Positions 1-7,117 of a stretch of DNA of 64,000 nt are shown piece by piece. A model generated the notes under the pieces. It searched no databases. It was not told the DNA's origin and was given only the letters and a program-made list of their open reading frames with translations. The DNA is from Streptoalloteichus tenebrarius (GTDB taxonomy: Bacteria > Actinomycetota > Actinomycetes > Mycobacteriales > Pseudonocardiaceae), in contig NZ_JAMTCP010000026.1 of the NCBI RefSeq assembly GCF_024171885.1, positions 1-64,000 on the forward strand. The letters are read 5' to 3'. Position 1 is the stretch's first letter; each line of letters opens with the position of its first letter. The position numbers were made by a program, and so were the translations under genes.

Positions 1-1
1 G

Positions 2-3000
2 GTCACTCCGCCTTTCGCGGGAGGCCCCACACCCGGGCAGCCACGTCCCGTCGGACCCCCGCCCCAGCCGGTTCCACGGGGGCCGGTGCCACAACCGAGC
101 GCCGGTCCGCTTCCACCCCAGCGCGGCCCCGTGCCGCCCGCGCGCGGTCCTGCGTTCCCCGCTGCCGGCCAGGTACCGCACCAGCCCCTCGTCGGCTCAC
201 CGAACAACCAGGTCGCACCACCGACCCAACCGGTTCCACGGGGGCCGGTGCCACGGGGACCGGTGCCACAACCGGGCGCCGGTCCACTTCCACCCCAGCG
301 CGGCCCCGTGCCGCCCGCGCGCGGCCCTGCGTTCCCCGCTGCCGGCCAGGTACCGCACCAGCCCCTCGTCGGCTCACCGAACAACCAGGTCGCACCACCG
401 ACCCGTCCGATGCCACCGCGCCCACCGGCGGCGCCGGCCGGCTTCGATCCCATGGGTTCGGGATTCACCGGGGTCGGCTTCCAGAGCCCACGGACCGAGG
501 GCTTCGGCCCCCTGGGTTCCCAGCACAGCGGCTTCGGGCCGATCGGAAGCCGGTCCCACGACCTCGGCCCGACCGGTCACCGCGACGACACCCCGGCCTC
601 GCCCGAGCAGCCGTCACCCACGCCGGACCAACGCCACGAGCAGCCGAGCTGGTACGACGACGGCGACGACCCGTTCACCGCGACTGACCCGACCCCGGCG
701 ACCCCTCCGTCCCACCACGACGACCGACACGGCAAAGAAGGCTGGGACGACGGCGCCAGGTTCACCGCAGACGTCGACCAGGCACACGCCGACGACGTGG
801 CGGCGGCCCGCGACCAGGCCCGCACCACCGCCGGCGGGCTCTCGCTGTTCGACGACAGCGACCGCACGTCGAACTTCGACCGTTCCTCGGCCAGCCAGGT
901 CCCGCCGGACCCGCACCGCTTCACCGTCGACATCCACGGCGACGCCGACCGCGCCCGCGTCGGTCGCACGCTGTTGAACCCGCACGAGCTGGCTGACATC
1001 ATTCGGAGTGACCCCCGCTACCAGGACGGCCAGCCCGTCCGGCTTCTCATGTGCGACGCCGGCCGGCACGACGACGGCTTCGCCGCGAAGCTCGCCAAGG
1101 AGCTGAAGGCGCCCGTCCTCGCCGCGCGCAGCGACGTGTGGGTCACTTCCAACGGCGACGTCTTCGCCAGCCGCGCCGAGCACGACGGCTCCGGACCGAA
1201 GCGGCCTGGCTGGCCGCCCAACGGGGAGTGGGCGACCTTCCACCCCGACGGCCGCGTCGAGACCCACGGCAGCGGCGACCACGACCGACCCTACCCTCCT
1301 GGCCACAAACCCGACTGGGCCGCCACTGCCAAGGACTGGGACGGCCCTCCCGCCCTCCTCAGCCGCCGCGGCACCGACGCTCCGCCCTGGCCCGGCCAGG
1401 ACGGGTTCCCCAGAGACCCCTACGGCCGGTCTCCGACACCACCACCGGTCTTCGGCGGACACCCGTCCGGCGGCCCACCACCGCCCGGAGCCCAGTTCGG
1501 CACGAATACCTGGAACCAATCCGGCCCGTCGCCCCACGGACCGCACCCGACCCATTCCGACCCGCGCGCCGGCCAGTACCCGCCCGTGCGCCAACCGGGC
1601 GCGCCGTACCAGGGCGCGCCGTACCAGGGCGGGCCGTACCAGGGTGGCTGGCAGGACACCTCCCAGGTCGACCGGCGCCACCCGCCGGCTCCCGGCGTCC
1701 AGCCCGGGCCCCCCGTCTGGGGCGGCCAGCCCGCGACCAGGCCGAACTACCCCAACACCCCGGTGCCGCCCGGCGGTCCGGTGCCGCCCGGTCAACAGGT
1801 CCAGCCGCCCCGGCAGGGCTACCCGCCGGCCAACGTCCCGCCCGCCTATCCCCTCCAGCAGCCGCGATCGGGGTACACGGGTGCGCGGGCGGACGCCTCG
1901 CCGACTCAGCCCGGCGCGGGTCGCCCTCCAGCCACCAACCCCTGGCCGCCGCGGAACCCCGGCCAGCCCCAGGGGATGCGGAACCAGGGGGGCCAGCCCT
2001 TCGGCAACCAGCCGTACGACGGCGGCGCGCAGGGCGGGCACCACCTGGGCAACCACCCGCAGGGTGGGTCGCGGCCCGGGTACCGGGGAGGGCCGAACCA
2101 CGGCGACCCGTACCCCAGGGGTGCTCAGGGCCACGGCAACCAGCCGCCCACCGCGAGGCCAGCACCTCCGGCGACCAACCCGGTCCCAGCCGCACCCCGC
2201 CCGCTCCAACCCGGTGCCGAGCGGTACCACGCCACTGGTCCCCAGCAACCCGCCCCGAAGCCCCAACACCTCGACACTGCTCCACACCAGGGCGGAGGTC
2301 ATCCGGGAGCCGCCGAACCCGGGTCGCGAAACGACGGCGTCGTCAACGCGTCCTCGCCGACGGTCGGATCGCCGGATGAGCTCAGCGGAGCCGCTCATCC
2401 CGGCGCCGCACCGGAAACACCGAAACCGCCCCGCGAGTTGACGCACTCGGAGATCGCGTGCAACCCCCGGGCCGACCTGGCGATCGACGCTTACGCCCAC
2501 GAGCACGGAATGACCAGGGAAGAGGTCTGGAACAAAATCCAGATCGGGCGCCTCGGGATCACCGAGGACCTACGGATCTTCGAGAAGAGGCGGCAGACTC
2601 CGGCCGAAGCGCTCGAACGCCCCGACGACCTCAGCGTGGAATACCTGAACCAGGTGATCCAGCACCGCCGCGCGAACGAGCGGCGAGGAGTCGAAGACTA
2701 CGAGAGCCAGAAGCTCCCGCCCTTCGAGGCCGGTTGCCCGGACAACGAGCTTCCCTCCCACATGAGGCGCCGAATGCCGCGCGACGCGGTCGCCGACACC
2801 CTTGACCGGGTCAACCCCGACGACGTCCACCTGATCTACCCGGGGGACGGCGGGGGAATGTGGCGGGACCTGAGCGAGGGCGACGCCTTCCTCCGCCCCG
2901 AGAACGCGATTTTCCGACTGGACAGCCGCGGCGCCGAGCTCCTCCAGGCGGGTGGGTTCCGGGTGCGGGATCCGGGAAATTTGAACATCAACGCCCACGT

Positions 3001-3394
3001 CGGCTCCGCGCACAACGGAGGCGGGTTCACCTCCTTCTCCATGAGTCCGGAGCACGCGATCCAGCGCGACGAGGCGGTCTCCCCCTCCATGAACGACGTG
3101 GAGCGACTGCCTTCCGGCTTCTACAGGCAGGTGCGATACATGCACGAGGCCTACCACCCCTACGGCGTCCTCACCGACGCGTCGTTCCACGACCGGGGCC
3201 AGAGCAGCGGGCACAAGGAGGCGGAGGTGCTCCTCCCCGGCGGCCTGCCCCAGCACTACGTCTACCGCATGTGGCCGCGAGAGATCATCTTCGACGTGTA
3301 CGGGAATATCCTGACCACGGTGGTCTACCCCCCGATCTACAACCCGAACTTCAAGTACCGTCGCCATCCGCTCTTCGCGCGAAAGGACCGCTGA
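2..3394 (+). CDS. Polymorphic toxin, 5'-truncated by window edge, with C-terminal ADP-ribosyltransferase domain
   Basis: The frame is open to the left edge (1130 residues visible), so the true start lies outside; the internal GTG at 86 is not a convincing start. The visible N-terminus is Pro/Gly-rich with a 59-residue tandem duplication. Residues ~300-440 hold a segment with a His-Gly pair (codon 935-937) and a Cys in LLMCDAG (1052-1054), spaced like the His/Cys dyad of clan CD (caspase/MARTX-CPD-like) peptidases; self-cleavage is inference. A long Pro/Gln linker follows. The last ~200 residues look like a scabin/pierisin-type ART: Arg in FRLDSR (2915), an S-T-S-like FTSFSMS, and EAEVLLPGG (Glu at 3218 and 3224). 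The next gene starts 1 nt after the stop. Probable secreted NAD-using toxin; the ART call is good, the peptidase call tentative. Confidence 0.75.
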   Translation, partial: VTPPFAGGPTPGQPRPVGPPPQPVPRGPVPQPSAGPLPPQRGPVPPARGPAFPAAGQVPHQPLVGSPNNQVAPPTQPVPRGPVPRGPVPQPGAGPLPPQRGPVPPARGPAFPAAGQVPHQPLVGSPNNQVAPPTRPMPPRPPAAPAGFDPMGSGFTGVGFQSPRTEGFGPLGSQHSGFGPIGSRSHDLGPTGHRDDTPASPEQPSPTPDQRHEQPSWYDDGDDPFTATDPTPATPPSHHDDRHGKEGWDDGARFTADVDQAHADDVAAARDQARTTAGGLSLFDDSDRTSNFDRSSASQVPPDPHRFTVDIHGDADRARVGRTLLNPHELADIIRSDPRYQDGQPVRLLMCDAGRHDDGFAAKLAKELKAPVLAARSDVWVTSNGDVFASRAEHDGSGPKRPGWPPNGEWATFHPDGRVETHGSGDHDRPYPPGHKPDWAATAKDWDGPPALLSRRGTDAPPWPGQDGFPRDPYGRSPTPPPVFGGHPSGGPPPPGAQFGTNTWNQSGPSPHGPHPTHSDPRAGQYPPVRQPGAPYQGAPYQGGPYQGGWQDTSQVDRRHPPAPGVQPGPPVWGGQPATRPNYPNTPVPPGGPVPPGQQVQPPRQGYPPANVPPAYPLQQPRSGYTGARADASPTQPGAGRPPATNPWPPRNPGQPQGMRNQGGQPFGNQPYDGGAQGGHHLGNHPQGGSRPGYRGGPNHGDPYPRGAQGHGNQPPTARPAPPATNPVPAAPRPLQPGAERYHATGPQQPAPKPQHLDTAPHQGGGHPGAAEPGSRNDGVVNASSPTVGSPDELSGAAHPGAAPETPKPPRELTHSEIACNPRADLAIDAYAHEHGMTREEVWNKIQIGRLGITEDLRIFEKRRQTPAEALERPDDLSVEYLNQVIQHRRANERRGVEDYESQKLPPFEAGCPDNELPSHMRRRMPRDAVADTLDRVNPDDVHLIYPGDGGGMWRDLSEGDAFLRPENAIFRLDSRGAELLQAGGFRVRDPGNLNINAHVGSAHNGGGFTSFSMSPEHAIQRDEAVSPSMNDVERLPSGFYRQVRYMHEAYHPYGVLTDASFHDRGQSSGHKEAEVLLPGGLPQHYVYRMWPREIIFDVYGNILTTVVYPPIYNPNFKYRRHPLFARKDR
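84..407 (+). repeat. 177-bp-period tandem duplication inside the toxin gene
   Basis: Bases 84-230 and 261-407 are nearly identical (a handful of substitutions) at an exact offset of 177 bp, 59 codons, so the frame is kept. Each copy encodes the same Pro-rich block starting PQP[SG]AGPLPPQRGP. It looks like a recent in-frame duplication in a disordered linker. Confidence 0.9.
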
Positions 3395-3395
3395 C

Positions 3396-4082
3396 GTGGG
3401 CGAGCTGCACATCTTCGACTATCTTGCGAAACCGCCACTGCCGTCGGTGGACGAGTCGGACATCGAGAAGGCGAGCACGATGTCCGACGAGTGGCTGGCC
3501 TACGTCGATCCGAACCTGCCCAAGGGCGCCCCGATCACAGGGAGCTTCCTCATGGGAGGCCGCTTCGTGGACAAGGAGGGGAGGATCACGGACGAGTACT
3601 GGGTCAATCCGGACTTCATCCCCCAGCAACCGAAGTCGGCCGGCATGCGGTTTGGCAGTCACTTCGAGCTCGTCCTCTGGCGGACACTCAAGGGGTACAA
3701 CAACATCGATCGGTTCCTTGCCTCGCTCAGCCAGGCGGAACTCTTCACCCCCGGCTCGCAGGGCGCGCCGGACAAACTCTGGTTCGAGAACGAACCCGAC
3801 GGAAAGCGGGTACTTCCGGTCTACTCGTCACAACAGTTTCTTCCACCAGACCGGTACCCCTGGCGGACGATCAGCGGGCTGGAGATTCTGGAGAAGGTCT
3901 GCCCCCAGGAAGGAACGGTGATCCACTTCAACCCGGACGGGATCCTGAGCGTCGGCCTCTCCGGCGCCGAACTCAACGATCTGTGGGCCGAGTGGAAGAA
4001 GTTCGACGCGATGGCGAAGGAACGGACCCAGGCGGGGCAGGGTATGTCGACCGGCCAGCGGACCTCCCGCGAGTCCCGCTGA
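3396..4082 (+). CDS. SseB-like type VII secretion-associated / candidate cognate immunity protein
   Basis: 228 residues, GTG start one base after the toxin stop, so probably translationally coupled. No signal peptide or membrane segment. Residues ~125-200 (VLPVYSSQQF, a long spacer, then an EGTVIHFNPDG-type segment) resemble the SseB-type fold of proteins annotated as type VII secretion system-associated in actinomycetes. The N-terminal ~120 residues are not recognised. Position directly downstream of an ART toxin suggests an immunity or chaperone role, which is inference. The C-terminus is Ser/Thr/Arg-rich and probably disordered. Confidence 0.65.
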   Translation: MGELHIFDYLAKPPLPSVDESDIEKASTMSDEWLAYVDPNLPKGAPITGSFLMGGRFVDKEGRITDEYWVNPDFIPQQPKSAGMRFGSHFELVLWRTLKGYNNIDRFLASLSQAELFTPGSQGAPDKLWFENEPDGKRVLPVYSSQQFLPPDRYPWRTISGLEILEKVCPQEGTVIHFNPDGILSVGLSGAELNDLWAEWKKFDAMAKERTQAGQGMSTGQRTSRESR

Positions 4083-4112
4083 CGACGCCAGGAAACCGGT
4101 GGGAGCAGCCCA

Positions 4113-6092
4113 GTGATCATTGATGACATTCCGCCCAGCGGCCTCCACGTCGTGTGCTCGAACGAGGTCCACCCGACACTGGCCCGGACGGAACAGGACG
4201 ACGCGGGAACGCACAGCGTCCGCCTCCCGAACGGCGACGTGAGAACCGTGGGGCCGACCGAGGTGGAGTCGGTGTTCGACCTGCTCACCGTCGCCGGCCA
4301 CGGCGACGAGTTGGCCGTGGTGACGCCGCGACAGGATGAGTCGGGGGGCACGTCCCACCGTCCGCCCGAGGGCGCCACCCGCCTTCTCCAGCTACGGCTT
4401 TCCCGAACGTTCTCGCCCGTCCCGACGGCGTATCCCCTCCCCGCGCTCCCGGAGGACCACCACCAGGACGAGGTGGACCTGATGGAGTCGCCGTGGGGCC
4501 GGGGGTTCACCCAGGCACTTCTCGGCCAGGCGCCGCAGTGGTGGACCCAGATCTCCATCGAGTGCCGGGCGATCGCGGGTCAGATGGAGCTGCTGTGCCT
4601 GGTCACCTTCGGGCGTCGGCCCGACGAGGTCGTCCGGCACTGGGCTCCGCCGCCCGACATCAGCCAGTGGTTCCACCGCCTCCGGCTGATCACGTACCGC
4701 CCCGGTGAAGGTGCGTGGTTCACCGCCCGGTACCGCTTCGTTCGCGAGGGATCCTACGCCTCGTTCGAGTTCGACCGGGTGAACGAACCCGGCTGGCAGT
4801 ACCTCACGGCCGAGCGGGAGCCGCTGCTCGCCCGCAGGTACGCGGACGATCTCCTCCTCTTCCCGCGCGACCCCGCCCACACACCGGACTGGCTCGCGGC
4901 CGCGGTCCACCGCGGCCACCTCGACGAAACACGACACCTCCTGCTCGGTGGTGGCACGCCCCGGCCCGCTGACGCGAACGGCATGGCCGCGGTCCAGCCC
5001 GCTCCGCTGGTCGAGGCACGCCTGTTCGACCATCTCGACGACAACGGTCACCCCCGCGCCTACCGGCCGCCTCTGGGCGTGGCCGAGCGGCGGGCGGTGC
5101 TGGAGTACCTGCGGAACGGCACCGTGGTGCTGTCCTCGCGGGGCCAGTCCGAGGACCTACTCGACCCGGGGCGGGGAGCGACGGTCCCCATGGCCTTCCT
5201 GACCGACGGCACGTGGGTCTGGTCGGCGGCGCACGCCTACTACCTCGAACACCACGGGCTGACTCCGCCGCTGGAACTGCTCGGCCACATCCGCGCACGC
5301 CGGTACGAGCCGCCACGCCAGCTCGCCGAGAACACGAAACGCCGCGCGACCGCGCTGGTGATGGGGATGCCCGGACCCGACCCCGGAATCCAGGAGGAGT
5401 TCGAGCGGGCCTACTGGTGGATTCGCTGGTACGCCCGCTACTACGACCTCTGCCCCCTGATCTACTCCATTGGCCAGCTCCGGCCCGACGCCTGGTGCCT
5501 GGTGCCGGAGGGCGACGAGTACGCGGTGTTCTGGAACAGCGCGGACCAGCGATACGGCGAGGCGAGGTTCGGCGACGTCGGGGAGGCCGCGCGATACCTG
5601 GTCGGCACGCTCATCTCCTACGTCGACGACTACCGACGGCATCCAGAGGACATCTTCGACGACTTCGACTGCCCCATCCCCGTTCTCGGCGACGACCCGC
5701 CGCTCACGCACTACGCGGAGAAGCTGTGGGTCCAGCTCAACGCGGGCGCACAGGTCGTCCGGTACGGGACGCCGGACGGAAACACGACCTTCCTCTCCGG
5801 CTCACGGTTCGACCAGCTCAACCTCCCGCCCGAGTACGCGGAGCGTGAGGTGCACTCCTACTACGTGATGGCGGACACCATACTGATCACCGGCGTGACC
5901 GCCGGCGGCGCCCGCGCGTATCTCTTCCCCTGGCCGGTCGCGGAGCACCTCGCCGCCGGGCACCTCGTCGAGATCGACCCCGCTCAGGCCCAGCCGACCG
6001 AGGAGCCACCCACGAGTCCCCCGACGCCGCCGACGCCACCCACGAGTCCACCGACGCCACCGACGCCACCGACGCCACCGGCAGGGGAGTAA
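4113..6092 (+). CDS. TNT-related protein A (glycohydrolase-toxin-like, paralog of 7118-9127)
   Basis: 659 residues, GTG start 30 nt after the previous stop. Residues ~135-230 (QISIECRAIAGQMELLCLVT and following) form a module common to actinobacterial TNT-related proteins; a central block (~310-440) carries the conserved SAAHAYYLEHHGLTPPLELL. Residues ~540-625 match the TNT NAD-glycohydrolase domain: an RYG near its start, LPP, REVHSYYV (His kept) and GGARAYLFP. By eye the Gln known to matter for NAD hydrolysis in CpnT aligns with Ala, so activity is doubtful. The tail is a low-complexity Thr-Pro-Pro repeat (~632-656). No signal peptide, as expected for a type VII substrate or a cytosolic partner. 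The same architecture recurs 1 kb downstream. Confidence 0.7.
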   Translation: MIIDDIPPSGLHVVCSNEVHPTLARTEQDDAGTHSVRLPNGDVRTVGPTEVESVFDLLTVAGHGDELAVVTPRQDESGGTSHRPPEGATRLLQLRLSRTFSPVPTAYPLPALPEDHHQDEVDLMESPWGRGFTQALLGQAPQWWTQISIECRAIAGQMELLCLVTFGRRPDEVVRHWAPPPDISQWFHRLRLITYRPGEGAWFTARYRFVREGSYASFEFDRVNEPGWQYLTAEREPLLARRYADDLLLFPRDPAHTPDWLAAAVHRGHLDETRHLLLGGGTPRPADANGMAAVQPAPLVEARLFDHLDDNGHPRAYRPPLGVAERRAVLEYLRNGTVVLSSRGQSEDLLDPGRGATVPMAFLTDGTWVWSAAHAYYLEHHGLTPPLELLGHIRARRYEPPRQLAENTKRRATALVMGMPGPDPGIQEEFERAYWWIRWYARYYDLCPLIYSIGQLRPDAWCLVPEGDEYAVFWNSADQRYGEARFGDVGEAARYLVGTLISYVDDYRRHPEDIFDDFDCPIPVLGDDPPLTHYAEKLWVQLNAGAQVVRYGTPDGNTTFLSGSRFDQLNLPPEYAEREVHSYYVMADTILITGVTAGGARAYLFPWPVAEHLAAGHLVEIDPAQAQPTEEPPTSPPTPPTPPTSPPTPPTPPTPPAGE

Positions 6093-6104
6093 CACCGACG
6101 AACC

Positions 6105-6138
6105 TCGGCCCCGGACACCGAGACGTGTCCGGGGCCGA
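6105..6138 (+). terminator. Intrinsic hairpin after TNT-related protein A
   Basis: Perfect 14-bp stem (6105-6118 with 6125-6138) and 6-nt loop, starting 13 nt after the TAA stop. No U-tract, as is usual in high-GC actinobacteria. Confidence 0.65.
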
Positions 6139-6222
6139 TCACGCCCCCGCCGACCACCCCCGCCGCGCCCCGGCAGTGGCACCCGTCCGGCGACCCGACC
6201 GGCACACCACCCCCGCCACACG

Positions 6223-6606
6223 GTGGAGCGGCGCACGGCGGTGGAACGCCGCCTTGTGAAGAACAACGACGGGCGTCAGGTGTCCACGACTCGCGACCCC
6301 GACTTCTGGGAGGGGATGTTCTTCGCCACCCGCCCGAGCGAAGGGGCAGTCCAGTGGGTCTACTCGATCCACGCCGAGGGCGGCGCCGACGTCATCCCCA
6401 CCCTCATCAGGTCTGGCCGAGAGGACCTGGCCACGCAGGCCGACCGGGAGGCGGAGGTCGCCTTCCTCGGCGGCATCGCCTGGCGGTTCGTCCGGAGCGC
6501 CTTCGAGCTGAGGTTCGAGAACGGACGGTGGGTCAGGACGGGTAACACCGACGAGAACCCGGAATTCTCACCGGACGACGTCCCCGCCGCCGACAGGAGA
6601 GCATGA
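6223..6606 (+). CDS. Hypothetical protein, immunity-gene-sized
   Basis: Up to 127 residues from GTG 6223; GTG 6241 or 6256 are alternatives and no clear ribosome binding site decides. The core reads FWEGMFFATRPSEGAVQWVY, then FLGGIAWRFVRSAFELRFENG, a mixed alpha/beta pattern with no membrane segment. I do not recognise the family. The stop overlaps the start of the next gene in an ATGA, so the two are cotranslated. Lying between two TNT-related paralogs in a toxin locus, it could be an immunity gene; that is inference from position. Confidence 0.55.
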   Translation: MERRTAVERRLVKNNDGRQVSTTRDPDFWEGMFFATRPSEGAVQWVYSIHAEGGADVIPTLIRSGREDLATQADREAEVAFLGGIAWRFVRSAFELRFENGRWVRTGNTDENPEFSPDDVPAADRRA

Positions 6607-7004
6607 TGAGCCTTGAGTCAGTCCCGGTCCGCGCGTTCCGGGGAAGCGAGTTCGTCGAGGCGCGGATCGAGTACGCGGCGTGCCACGAGTCCGGCGAAGT
6701 GCGCGCCCACGGTCCGTGGGGCGTTGTCCGGGCGGTTCGATGGGACGTGTTCGAGTCGTTCCGGGAGATCCGTCGGAAGCTCGAACCCCTCGGATGGTTC
6801 CTCGCGGTGAACGGCGCGCGCTACGACGTCTACTGCATGGGCGCGACCCGGAACATGTCGAACGGGACGGCGGTGCACGAGATCCCCAGAACGAACGAAA
6901 CCCCCGACATGCGCGCGCTCTACATCTTCGACCCGGCCGAACCGGCGCTGGTGAGCACGGTCGAGAAACAGGAGAGCACGGGGCGGAAATACTTCAACCT
7001 CTGA
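6603..7004 (+). CDS. Hypothetical protein, probable immunity-type
   Basis: 133 residues; ATG 6603 overlaps the preceding TGA by 4 nt (a second ATG follows at once). Begins SLESVPVRAFRGSEF and contains a WFLAVNGARYDVY block followed by RNMSNGTAVHEI and YIFDP. This pattern recurs, as I recall it, in small actinobacterial proteins next to secreted toxins, without assigned function. No signal peptide or transmembrane segment, fitting a cytosolic immunity or adaptor protein. Function not established. Confidence 0.65.
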   Translation: MMSLESVPVRAFRGSEFVEARIEYAACHESGEVRAHGPWGVVRAVRWDVFESFREIRRKLEPLGWFLAVNGARYDVYCMGATRNMSNGTAVHEIPRTNETPDMRALYIFDPAEPALVSTVEKQESTGRKYFNL

Positions 7005-7117
7005 GATCCGCAACAGTGTCCGCGGCAGGAGCGGCGAGCATCCACCGAGGTGACCACCTCCACGGTGAAGCCTTCCCTGTCGACGTGTGAGGAAGCGCGA
7101 CGGGAGAGCCGGAAGAA

